Positions 1 through 6,312 are shown, counted from the stretch's first letter. The stretch is DNA of 8,732 nucleotides from Actinomycetota bacterium (GCA_019348575.1 JAHWJE010000039.1:1-8732); one strand, 5' to 3'. Program-made: numbers and translations. Notes: generated by a model from the letters alone, not told the origin.

Positions 1-330
1 TCGCCCAGCGCTGGGGCGACGCCCCGTACACCATGGGCTACGACCTGCTGAACGAACCGTGGCCGGGTCCGGAATGGCCGGATTGCCTCGACCCCGCCAC
101 AGGCTGCCCGCAGGTGGAGTCCGAGGAGCTCCAGCCGTTCTTCGAGCACGCCCTTCGGGGCATCCGCACGGTCGACCGCGACTCGATCGTGTGGTTCGAG
201 CCGCAGCTGCTCGCCGGCGGCACCTCGGCGCCGACGGGGTTCGGACCCGTGGCCGGTGAGGATCAGCTCGGCTACTCGTGGCACAACTACTGCCCGCACG
301 GCGCACTGCTGCAGGCGATGCAGCTGGGGC
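1..330 (+). CDS. Glycoside hydrolase family 5 (endoglycoceramidase-like), internal fragment
   Basis: This partial gene is open from the left edge with codons beginning at position 3. The segment [11 protein letters not shown] (codons from 36) is the signature of GH5 endoglycoceramidase-related enzymes. In this family the Glu of Asn-Glu-Pro (codon 54-56) is the catalytic acid/base. Further on come the strand IVWFEPQ and the motif YSWHNYC near 270-293, both matching the later TIM-barrel strands. The fragment covers roughly the middle third of such an enzyme. The N-terminus lies outside the window, and the C-terminal nucleophile strand is absent because the sequence switches to unrelated minus-strand coding near 300-335. 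Known relatives hydrolyse beta-glycosidic bonds in glycolipids or glucans and are usually secreted; the substrate here cannot be told. The same plus-strand frame stays open to 3227, but beyond about 330 it is only the antisense of other genes. The family call is firm; the end coordinate is approximate. Confidence 0.75.
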
Positions 331-335
331 TCGTC
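300..335. other. Junction between GH5 fragment and ABC exporter tail (strand inversion)
   Basis: Recognisable plus-strand GH5 sequence ends after the HNYC motif near 293. Recognisable minus-strand ABC sequence is present from about 333 upward. Between them no stop codon, terminator or intergenic sequence separates two genes facing each other inside their coding regions. The two frames share the same codon register, so the minus frame is open right to the window edge. An inverted mid-gene switch is typical of amplification or assembly chimeras. Confidence 0.6.
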
Positions 336-545
336 GCGCGCGACCAGCGCGGCGTAGCGGCCGCCGAGCGCGAGCAGCTCGTCGTGCGTGCCCTGCTCGG
401 CGATCACGCCGCCTTCGAGCACGACGATCTGGTCCGCGTCGCGGACGGTCGAGAGCCGGTGCGCGATCACGATCGTCGTCCGGCCCTCCGCGAGCTCGTC
501 GAGGGCGGCATCGACCGCGCGCTCCGTCCGCACGTCGAGCGCGCC
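318..545 (-). pseudogene. ABC exporter, C-terminal end of the ATPase domain only (remnant)
   Basis: Minus-strand codons here read as the tail of an ABC-type exporter (ABCB/MsbA-like). In order they show the D-loop Ala-Leu-Asp at 534-542, the helix [13 protein letters not shown], the strand [12 protein letters not shown] with the switch (H-loop) His at 459-461, then [18 protein letters not shown] and [11 protein letters not shown]. These exporters normally end a few residues after that point. Walker A, the Q-loop, the signature motif, Walker B and the whole membrane domain are missing, so the piece cannot hydrolyse ATP by itself. Upstream in reading order it is joined in frame to the K+/H+ antiporter. 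Downstream it runs without a stop into the antisense of the GH5 fragment and off the window edge. I regard it as a misplaced fragment rather than a gene. Limits are good to about 20 bases on the left and 10 on the right. Confidence 0.75.
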
Positions 546-600
546 GCCCTCGAAATCAGTGACCCGCCCCCCCGCCTCGAGCACCACCAGCGCCCCCGGG
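540..600. other. In-frame junction between ABC exporter tail and antiporter
   Basis: Reading the minus strand, the antiporter C-terminal domain runs to about [10 protein letters not shown] (near 574-600), and ABC sequence begins at ALDVRTE (542 downward). The dozen residues between, including EAGGRVTDF, fit neither family well and resemble the WD..G...EAGG-type motif of inositol monophosphatases. The junction keeps the reading frame, giving an apparent fusion with no biochemical logic, since the exporter part lacks every nucleotide-binding motif except the D- and H-loops. Confidence 0.55.
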
Positions 601-2213
601 ACGTCCCAGCGCGTGTTCAGCCGCTCGACGACCTTCAGCCCGAGCACCTGCGCCGGCGCGTCGGGATCGCCGTCGGCCTCCGTCCACGGTCGCGTGGTGA
701 AGATCGGCGCTCCGCTCGGCGGCATGCGCGCCGGCCGCGGCGCCGGTCCGACCGGGCCCGTCCGCCAGCGCTCGCGCGCGTCCTCCAGCGCGCCGAGCGC
801 CGACTGGCGCGCGACGATGTACAGCCGGTCGTTGGCCTGCAGACGGGTCGAGCCGCGCGGCGGCAGCGCCTCGTCGTCGCGGACGAGGACGTTGACGAGC
901 GCCTCGCGCGGCAGCCCGAGATCGCGCACGCGCACGCCGATCGCGGCGTCCCCCTCGGCGATCGGCACCTCGACGACATCGGCGCCGAGCTGCCGGATCG
1001 AGCCCACCTCGACGAGCGGGCGCGGCAGCGCGGGCTCGGCCGTCGTCGCGCCCAGCAAGCGCGCGAGCGGCTCGAACGTCATGCCCTGCAGCAGCGTCGA
1101 GAGCAGCACGGCGAAGAACGCGATGTTGAAGAACGTCAGGCTGCCGTCGACGTCCTCGATGATCGGAAACGTCGCGAGGACGACCGGCACGGCGCCGCGC
1201 AGGCCCGCCCAGCCAAGCACGAGCCTGTCGCTGAGCCCGAGCGGCGCGAACGCCGTCGCCACCGTGACGGCCAGCGGGCGCGCGACGAGGACGAGCACGA
1301 GCGCGATCAGCGTGCCCTGCCACGCGATCTCGTCGAGCTGGCTCGGGAAGACGAGCAGGCCGAGCGTGACGAACATCGTCAGCTGCGCGACCCACGCCAG
1401 GCCGTCGTGGAAGGCGTGCACGGTCTGGCGCGCGGGCAGGCTGGCGGAGCCCAGCGCCAGGCCCGCGAGGTAGACGGCCAGGAAGGCCGAGCCGTGCAGG
1501 ACGTCGGCGAGGCCGAACGCCACCGCGACGACGGCGATCGACGCGACCGGGTACAGCCCGGTCGTCGGCAGGCGCGCGCGGCGAAAGGCCTGGACCGCGA
1601 GCAGGCCGACGGCGACCCCGGTGACGGCGCCGATCCCGAGCTGCTGGACGAACAGCAGGGCCATGTCGACGATCCCGTAGTCGGGATGCTCGATCCACGC
1701 GATGAAGCCGAGCACGAGCAGCACGGCGACGGGGTCGTTCATGCCCGCCTCGCCCTCCAGTGTGCGCGCGAGGCGGCGCTTGAGCGTCGAGCCGCGCAGC
1801 AGGGCGAAGATCGCCGCGCCGTCCGTCGCCGAGACGATCGCGCCGACGAGCATCCCCTGCAGGAGCGTGAGGTCCAGCAGCCAGAACGCCGCGAGGCCGG
1901 TCACCGCCGCGGTGATGAGCGTGCCGAGCGTCGCCAGCGTGACAGCGGATCCCAGCACGGGACGGATCTCCTGGATGCCCGCCGCCAGGCCGCCCTCGAA
2001 CAGGATCAGCGCCAGCGCGATGACCCCGACCGAGCGGGCCAGCTCGTAGTCGCCGAACGGGATCAGCCCGAGGCCGTCCGAGCCGCAGAGCATGCCGACG
2101 CCGAGGAAGAGCACGAGGCCGGGGATGCGCAGGCGCCCGGCCAGCAGCGAGGCGGCCAGCCCGAGCGCGAGCAGCAGGCCCGCGACCAGGATCAGGCTTC
2201 CCTCGTGTCCCAT
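546..2213 (-). CDS. K+/H+ antiporter, NhaP2/CvrA type (CPA1 family), C-terminus lost
   Basis: The ATG at 2213 opens a frame of about 556 codons before foreign sequence begins. Residues 1-385 are strongly hydrophobic, with 11-13 likely membrane helices. They carry the cation/proton antiporter landmarks FEGG (72-75), SATDGAA (128-134) and [11 protein letters not shown] (153-163), whose Asn-Asp pair at 159-160 is the family's ion-binding motif. Residues about 403-472 form an RCK_C (TrkA-C) regulatory domain, and about 520-550 match the start of the small C-terminal domain of NhaP2-type proteins. The family exports K+ (or Na+) in exchange for H+ in the inner membrane. The gene starts 12 bp after the corA stop, so the two are probably co-transcribed; only a weak ribosome binding site is visible. 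The natural stop is missing: the frame passes into an ABC exporter tail and stays open to position 1. Confidence 0.88.
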
Positions 2214-2225
2214 CGGGCGATCTTG

Positions 2226-3191
2226 CTACAGCCAGCCGGCCCGGCGCAGGATCCGGTGCAGCACGAAGGCGGCGACCGCCATCGCGATCAGGACAGCCGG
2301 GTAGCCGTAGCGCCAGCCGAGCTCCGGCATGTGCTCGAAGTTCATGCCGTAGATGCTGGCCATGAGCGTCGGCACGGTGATGATCGCCGCCCAGCCGGAG
2401 ATCTGCTTGACGACGTCGTTCTGCTGCACGGAGATGACGGCGAGGTTGGCCTGCAGGATGCTCGTGAGCAGCTCGCGCTGGGTGGTGATCGCGTCCTCGA
2501 CGCGCTTGACGTGGTCGGCGACGTCGCGCAGGTGCTCGCGCAGGTGCGCGGAGATCTCGGGGTGCGCGGCGGAGAGGAGCAGGTCCAGCGGCGCCAGCAG
2601 CGGGTGCACCGCGCGGTAGAACTCGGCCAGCTCGCGGCGCAGGAAGTACACGCGCCTGGTCTCGTCGCTGCGCTCGCCGAAGATCGACACCTCGACCTCC
2701 TCGACGTCGTTCTCGAGGCCCGCCATCACCGGCTCGTAGTCGTCGACGATCTTGTCGGTGATCGCCCAGACCGCGGCCGCGGGCCCCTCGCGCAGCAGCG
2801 CGGCGTCCGCCTCCAGGCGCTCGCGCGCGGAGCCCAGCTCGCTCGCCGCGCCGTGGCGCACGACGATGACGTAGTCCGCGCCGGTGAACACGTGGACCTC
2901 GCCGAACTCGACCTCCTCGCGGTCGTCGAGGTAGCGGGCGGTGTGCAGGACGAGGAAGTAGCCGTCGTCGTAGTCCTCGATCTTCGGTCGCTGGTGGGCG
3001 TGCATCGCGTCCTCGACCGCGAGCTCCGGGAGCCCGAAGCGATCGGCGACCTGGCGCAGCTCGCCGGGGTCGGGGTCGTGCAGCCCGAGCCACACGAAGC
3101 CTTCGCCGCGATGCTCGTCGACCTCGTCGAGCGCGAGGCGTCCCTTGTGCTGGCGCGCGCCGTCCTTGTAGTGCGCGCAGTCGACGATCAC
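2226..3191 (-). CDS. corA: Magnesium/cobalt transport protein CorA
   Basis: This 321-residue protein has the CorA layout. A soluble alpha/beta N-terminal domain spans residues 1-150, and long helices forming the funnel stalk about 150-260. Two C-terminal membrane helices follow (about 262-281 and 295-312), joined by a periplasmic loop with the family signature Tyr-Gly-Met-Asn at 281-284, followed by FEHMPEL. CorA forms a homopentameric channel for Mg2+ and Co2+ uptake, gated by intracellular Mg2+. The short basic tail HRILRRAGWL is also usual. The start is GTG, chosen because the following MIVDCAHYKDG matches the expected N-terminus; no strong Shine-Dalgarno precedes it, GGTAGG lying 11 nt upstream. 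It ends in TAG 12 bp before the antiporter start. The perfect inverted repeat at 3224-3247 sits 32 bp upstream of its start. Length and motifs are complete. Confidence 0.93.
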   Translation of the reverse strand: MIVDCAHYKDGARQHKGRLALDEVDEHRGEGFVWLGLHDPDPGELRQVADRFGLPELAVEDAMHAHQRPKIEDYDDGYFLVLHTARYLDDREEVEFGEVHVFTGADYVIVVRHGAASELGSARERLEADAALLREGPAAAVWAITDKIVDDYEPVMAGLENDVEEVEVSIFGERSDETRRVYFLRRELAEFYRAVHPLLAPLDLLLSAAHPEISAHLREHLRDVADHVKRVEDAITTQRELLTSILQANLAVISVQQNDVVKQISGWAAIITVPTLMASIYGMNFEHMPELGWRYGYPAVLIAMAVAAFVLHRILRRAGWL

Positions 3192-3223
3192 GGTGCGCGC
3201 AGCCTACCGGCGCCCGCGTCCTG

Positions 3224-3247
3224 CTAGTGGTCGGGGGCGACCACTAG
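3224..3247 (-). terminator. Perfect 10-bp inverted repeat with 4-nt loop after the hydrolase stop codon
   Basis: The arm CTAGTGGTCG (3224-3233) is followed by the loop GGGG (3234-3237) and the exact reverse complement CGACCACTAG (3238-3247). The TAG stop of the hydrolase gene (minus, 3246-3244) lies inside the arm. The RNA hairpin would form right at the end of that gene, before corA. No U-run follows on either strand, so it is not a classical intrinsic terminator. It could instead stabilise a 3' end, attenuate read-through into corA, or be a 24-bp symmetric protein-binding site. The repeat itself is certain; its role is inferred. Confidence 0.5.
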
Positions 3248-4239
3248 GGCGCGCTTCTCGAGCGCAGGCGCGCCGCCGGGCGCAGCCCGAAGCGCAGCAC
3301 GCGGGCGAGCACGAACAGCGCGCTGCGCTCGCGCCCGCCGGGGCTGATCAGCGCCGAGTCCCAGCTGTCCCTGCGCGACACGGAGTTCCAGTGATACAGG
3401 TAGACGCGCCTGATGCGCGGGTGCAGCGGCAGGAGGCGATCGAAGATGAAGCGCGTGACCTCGCCCGCGTGCCGCGGCCCCTCGGGGATCTCGGTCCTGC
3501 TGCGATTGTCGCGCCGCACGAGGCCGCCCGTCTCGGTCAGCCAGACCTCCGAGCGCGGCGCGACGCGCAGCAGCTGGCGCAGGCGCGCCATCTTGAAGCG
3601 GTTGGCCTCGACGTAGTTGTGCAGCCCCCAGATCTTCGGCGAGTAGCCGAGCTTGCGGTTGAAGCGCTTCACCCAGCTGCGCATGTTCGGCATGTCGAGC
3701 AGCTCGGGAGCGAGGATCGTGCAGCTGGGGCACTCGCGCCGCAGCGCGCGGTAGTAGGACGCGGCGAGCCGCGGGCGACGGCAGAGCGGCTCGCCGCAGT
3801 GGTTGGCCTCGTTCCAGGTCGCGAACGTCGTGACCCAGGGCCAGTACCGGCGAAAGCGCCGAAACTCGTACTTCAGGCGCTCGGGCGTGGGCACCGAGCG
3901 CCGCCGGGAGCGCGAGTGCATGAACGAGATCAGCGGCTCGACGCCCGCAGCCCGCGCGCCCTGCAGCCATGCATCGATCTCGGCGACGTCGATCGGGTTG
4001 GTGAGCGCGTCCCAGCCGATCGCCAGGCGCGCGCGCGTGATGCCGAGCGCCGCGAAGCGCGCGTCGCCGAACATGTCCGGCTTCTGGTCGGCGATCCCGA
4101 CCTCGACGCCGGGCGCCGCCCCGACGAGGCCGGCCTGTGCGGGGATCTCGGCGGCCTCGGCCTGGCGCGCGGCGGGCACGAGCGCGACGACGATCGCGAT
4201 CAGCAGCGCCAGCGGCGCGGCGCGGCGCGGCGCGACCAT
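3244..4239 (-). CDS. Secreted TIM-barrel glycoside hydrolase (clan GH-A-like)
   Basis: This 331-residue exported protein starts at ATG 4239. A basic N-terminus (MVAPRRAAP) is followed by a hydrophobic stretch at residues 9-22 and a likely signal peptidase site near AEA-A (27-30). The rest is a (beta/alpha)8 glycosidase. ATWNEANH at 140-147 places the acid/base Glu144 after a strand, as in clan GH-A (Trp-Asn-Glu). WLTETGG at 233-239 gives the probable nucleophile Glu236. YLYHWNS (280-286) fits the last strand. Pairs of Cys at 148/153 and 170/173 may form disulfides after export. The substrate is not evident; similar proteins in Actinobacteria are annotated only as glycosyl hydrolases. A longer in-frame ATG at 4419 would add 60 Arg-rich residues antisense to the TetR start, so I reject it. 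The gene is divergent from the TetR gene and ends within the hairpin at 3224-3247. Confidence 0.8.
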   Translation of the reverse strand: MVAPRRAAPLALLIAIVVALVPAARQAEAAEIPAQAGLVGAAPGVEVGIADQKPDMFGDARFAALGITRARLAIGWDALTNPIDVAEIDAWLQGARAAGVEPLISFMHSRSRRRSVPTPERLKYEFRRFRRYWPWVTTFATWNEANHCGEPLCRRPRLAASYYRALRRECPSCTILAPELLDMPNMRSWVKRFNRKLGYSPKIWGLHNYVEANRFKMARLRQLLRVAPRSEVWLTETGGLVRRDNRSRTEIPEGPRHAGEVTRFIFDRLLPLHPRIRRVYLYHWNSVSRRDSWDSALISPGGRERSALFVLARVLRFGLRPAARLRSRSAP

Positions 4240-4316
4240 CAGCCGCCCGTCAGGACGTCGTCGTTGCGGGCGAGCGGCATGAAGGCCTGCGCGGCGGCGA
4301 GCTGGGAGACGAGCAT
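4239..4316 (-). CDS. Possible 25-residue upstream peptide coupled to the hydrolase start
   Basis: A short ATG frame (starting MLVSQLAAAQAF and ending NDDVLTGG) ends in a TGA whose last base is the A of the hydrolase ATG, giving the overlap TGATG. Such overlaps allow translational coupling. There is no convincing Shine-Dalgarno before 4316. The frame is also open further upstream over the TetR gene, which is common by chance at this GC content. An alternative internal ATG at 4280 would give a 13-residue peptide. I do not recognise a family. Weak support. Confidence 0.18.
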   Translation of the reverse strand: MLVSQLAAAQAFMPLARNDDVLTGG

Positions 4317-4342
4317 CGGGTGCAACGGTAGTGGTTGATGCA

Positions 4343-4360
4343 GACCGAGCGGACCGATGA
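4343..4360 (+). promoter_or_regulatory. Direct repeat GACCGA just upstream of the TetR gene
   Basis: Two copies of GACCGA (4343-4348 and 4352-4357) have a 9-bp period in the divergent hydrolase/TetR promoter region. They lie just upstream of the putative -10 box. A regulator binding here could be autoregulatory for the TetR protein, but the repeat is short and not palindromic as most TetR operators are, so the assignment is tentative. Confidence 0.2.
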
Positions 4361-4364
4361 GGAA

Positions 4365-4370
4365 TAGGCT
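4365..4370 (+). promoter_or_regulatory. Candidate -10 box TAGGCT for a leaderless TetR transcript
   Basis: TAGGCT fits the actinobacterial -10 pattern TANNNT, and its last base is separated from the ATG by 8 nt. In Actinobacteria that spacing is typical when transcription begins at the A of the start codon. A well-spaced Shine-Dalgarno is absent: the nearest purine run, GAGGAA at 4359-4364, is 14 nt away. No good -35 hexamer is visible, although TTGATG occurs at 4335-4340 with a long spacer. Leaderless expression is an inference. Confidence 0.4.
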
Positions 4371-4378
4371 CCCCTGCC

Positions 4379-5005
4379 ATGAAGGTCCAGACCCTGTCGC
4401 GGCGACCCCAGTCGCCCACGCAGAAGCGTCAGGCGGTCGAGGCCGCGGTGCTGCAGGCGATGGAGGACCTGCTCGGCGAGGGCGCGACGTACGCGACGCT
4501 GAGCGTCGAGAAGATCTCCAAGCGCGCGGGGATCTCCCGCACGGCGTTCTACTTCTACTTCGCCGACAAGCGCGAGCTGCTGATGCGGCTGGCATCGAAG
4601 CTGAGCGACGAGCTCTACCGCGAGGCCGACGCGTGGTGGTCGGGCGCCGGCGACGGCCCCGCGCAGCTCACGACCGCGCTGGCCAAGATCGCCGCGCTGT
4701 ACCGCGCGCACGGACCGCTCGTGTGCGCGATCGTCGAGCTGTCGACCTACGACGAGGTCGTGGGGGCGTTCTGGCACGCGCTCGTGGGCCGCTTCGTCGA
4801 CGCCAGCGCCGAGCGGATCGCGTCGGAGGTGGACGCGCGACCGCGGGCGTCCCCCGAGGCGACGGCGTTCGCGCTCGTCTGGATGACGGAGCGCGCCCTG
4901 CACCAGATGCTGGCGCAGAAGGGCCCGCTGTCGGACGAGGAGCTCGTGCGAGCGCTGGCGGGCGTCTGGGTGGCGACGGTGTACGGGCGCGCTGAGGCCG
5001 TCTAG
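4379..5005 (+). CDS. TetR/AcrR family transcriptional regulator (EthR-like)
   Basis: This 208-residue protein is a one-component regulator that would bind an operator as a dimer and be released by a small ligand. The N-terminal DNA-binding domain covers about residues 15-65. The helix-turn-helix runs through TLSVEKISKRAGISRTAFYFYF and continues into ADKRELL, the standard TetR ending of helix 3 and start of helix 4. The aromatic FYFYF and the helical C-terminal domain with WMTERALHQML resemble the EthR/KstR2-like branch; the ligand cannot be told. It is divergently arranged with the secreted hydrolase gene, 139 bp apart, which makes that gene a natural candidate target along with its own promoter. 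Its TAG stop overlaps the TAG stop of the convergent phosphoglycosyltransferase gene within the tetranucleotide CTAG. The start is supported by typical N-terminal length. Confidence 0.88.
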   Translation: MKVQTLSRRPQSPTQKRQAVEAAVLQAMEDLLGEGATYATLSVEKISKRAGISRTAFYFYFADKRELLMRLASKLSDELYREADAWWSGAGDGPAQLTTALAKIAALYRAHGPLVCAIVELSTYDEVVGAFWHALVGRFVDASAERIASEVDARPRASPEATAFALVWMTERALHQMLAQKGPLSDEELVRALAGVWVATVYGRAEAV

Positions 5006-6201
5006 GACCGCACCCGCTCGAACTCCTCCGTCTCGCGCCGCACCGCGTCGAACTCGCCCGTCTCGAGCCGCGCGACCACGTCCGAGTCGATCTCCTCCTC
5101 GCTCGCGTCGGGCTTCATGCGCCGCAGGCGGATCGTGTCGAGGCGCTTGAACTTGAGGATCTCGAGCACGTACACGAGGTAGACCGAGGCGATCAGCGCG
5201 ATCAGGCCGAGCAGCGCCATGACGCTCGCCCAGCCCGCGTGCAGGCGCCCGCCGTTGTCGGAGTAGGGAACGAAGCGCAGCGCGAGCGCCAGGCCGGCCA
5301 GCATCAGCGTCCAGGCGTAGAGGTACACGACCGTGCGCCGCGTCGAGAACCCGATGCGGTCCATCCGGTGGTGGAAGTGCTCGCGGTCGGCGAGGTACAC
5401 CGGCCTGCGGTACTTCAGGCGCTTGAGCAGCACGAAGGTGGTGTCGAGGAACGGCACCGCGAGGACGATCAGCGGCAGGACGAGCGCGAGCACGGCCTGG
5501 GTCTTGACCGTTCCCTCGACCGCGACGCAGGCGAGCAGCAACCCGAGCAGGTTGGACCCGCAGTCGCCCATGAAGACCGTCGCCGGGTGGAAGTTGTGCA
5601 CGAGGAAGCCGAGCGCCGCTCCGGCGATGATCGCCGCGAGCACCGCCGCGTTGGCGCGCTGCAGGTCGAAGGCGATCACGACGAAGGCCATCGCCGCGAT
5701 CGCGCAGACGCCGGCGGCCAGGCCGTCGACGCCGTCGGAGAAGTTGACGACGTTCATGATCAGCACGATCCCGAGCACCGTCACCGGGATCCCGAGGTCG
5801 CCCAGCTCCACGCGGTGGACGAACGGCAGCGTGAAGTCGTACACCCGAACGCCCTCGAGCACCGGGATGAGCGCGGCGGCGATCTGGCCGAGCAGCTTGA
5901 TCGGGGCACTGAGCTCGAACACGTCGTCCAGCGCGCCGACGATCGTGATCACGGCCGCCCCCGCCACGATCGCGCCGAAGGCGCCGTCGAGCGGGAGGAA
6001 GAGCAGCGCGCTGACGAGCACGCCGGCGAAGATCGCGACGCCGCCCAGGCGCGGCATCGGCCGGTCCGACAAGCCCCGGGCTCGCGGCTCGTCGACCGCC
6101 CCGACGCGGCGGGCGAGACGGACCGCGAGCGGCGTCAGGCAGACCACGACCAGCGCCGCGACCGCCGCGGCTGCGACTGCGTCCCACGTCGAATGCGCCA
6201 T
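5002..6201 (-). CDS. MraY/WecA/TagO-family polyprenyl-phosphate N-acetylhexosamine-1-phosphate transferase
   Basis: This is a 399-residue polytopic membrane enzyme with about 10-11 helices. It transfers a sugar-1-phosphate (usually GlcNAc-1-P from UDP-GlcNAc) to undecaprenyl or decaprenyl phosphate, the first step of lipid-linked glycan assembly. The motifs are all present: DRPMPRLGG (46-54), the Asp-Asp pair in ALDDVFELSAPIKLLGQ (92-93), NVVNFSDGVDGLA (150-162) with catalytic aspartates, VFMGDCGSN (209-217), and the cytosolic HFHHRMDRIGFS (275-286), which marks the WecA/TagO rather than the MraY branch. After the last helix it carries an acidic/basic tail of about 50 residues (350-399), longer than in typical WecA, of unknown role. 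An alternative ATG at 6213 adds four residues (MLSA) and has the better ribosome site, GGGG five nt upstream. It converges with TetR and diverges from the DUF354 operon. In mycobacteria the homologue initiates arabinogalactan linker synthesis. Confidence 0.88.
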   Translation of the reverse strand: MAHSTWDAVAAAAVAALVVVCLTPLAVRLARRVGAVDEPRARGLSDRPMPRLGGVAIFAGVLVSALLFLPLDGAFGAIVAGAAVITIVGALDDVFELSAPIKLLGQIAAALIPVLEGVRVYDFTLPFVHRVELGDLGIPVTVLGIVLIMNVVNFSDGVDGLAAGVCAIAAMAFVVIAFDLQRANAAVLAAIIAGAALGFLVHNFHPATVFMGDCGSNLLGLLLACVAVEGTVKTQAVLALVLPLIVLAVPFLDTTFVLLKRLKYRRPVYLADREHFHHRMDRIGFSTRRTVVYLYAWTLMLAGLALALRFVPYSDNGGRLHAGWASVMALLGLIALIASVYLVYVLEILKFKRLDTIRLRRMKPDASEEEIDSDVVARLETGEFDAVRRETEEFERVRS

Positions 6202-6221
6202 CGCCGACAGCATCCCATCCC

Positions 6222-6237
6222 CGGCGGCGCGCCGCCG
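6222..6237. repeat. 16-bp perfect GC palindrome in the divergent intergenic region
   Basis: CGGCGGCGCGCCGCCG reads identically on both strands. It lies 9 bp upstream of the alternative transferase start (ATG 6213), within the roughly 100 bp between two divergent glycan genes. Such GC-only palindromes also arise by chance in this composition, so the site is clear but its function is uncertain. Confidence 0.35.
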
Positions 6238-6243
6238 TCGCGC

Positions 6244-6260
6244 GTGCGAGACTGTCGCAC
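6244..6260. promoter_or_regulatory. Inverted repeat GTGCGA-N5-TCGCAC, candidate operator
   Basis: Perfect 6-bp arms (6244-6249 and 6255-6260) are separated by GACTG. The 17-bp dyad lies between the divergent phosphoglycosyltransferase gene and the DUF354 operon, 52 bp before the ATG at 6313. Size and symmetry suit a dimeric helix-turn-helix regulator that could control both directions. No matching dyad was seen in the TetR/hydrolase intergenic region, so the neighbouring TetR protein is not an obvious ligand. Confidence 0.4.
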
Positions 6261-6296
6261 TGCGCGGCGCGGCCAACGGATGACGCTGCTCGCGCC

Positions 6297-6304
6297 AGGG
6301 AAGG
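6297..6304 (+). promoter_or_regulatory. Ribosome binding site that sets the DUF354 start
   Basis: AGGGAAGG lies 8 nt before the ATG at 6313. It decides between this start, giving MRIWIDLTAP (the expected N-terminus of a Rossmann-like strand), and the in-frame ATG at 6280, which has no such site and would add eleven residues. Confidence 0.65.
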
Positions 6305-6312
6305 CAGACCTC

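Noticed and set aside
556..3093. 845-codon minus-strand frame overlapping corA and the antiporter
   Set aside because: It is out of frame with both genes and reads as Arg/Ala/Gly-rich sequence with no domain; the CorA and antiporter motifs lie in the other minus frame.
33..3227. 1064-codon plus-strand open frame
   Set aside because: Only the first ~100 codons are GH5. The rest is the codon-aligned antisense of the ABC tail, antiporter and corA, with the low-complexity Arg/Glu/Asp/Ala composition typical of antisense frames in GC-rich DNA.
3193..4338. 381-codon plus-strand frame opposite the secreted hydrolase
   Set aside because: It is the antisense shadow of a gene with catalytic motifs and a signal peptide; it has no recognisable domain of its own.
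4240..4419. Sixty-residue N-terminal extension of the hydrolase from ATG 4419
   Set aside because: It would overlap the TetR start on the other strand and place an Arg-rich stretch before an evident signal peptide; the ATG at 4239 gives a normal secreted protein.
5239..6312. Plus-strand extension of the DUF354 frame over the phosphoglycosyltransferase gene
   Set aside because: The upstream part is antisense to the transferase; the AGGGAAGG ribosome site and family N-terminus place the start at 6313.
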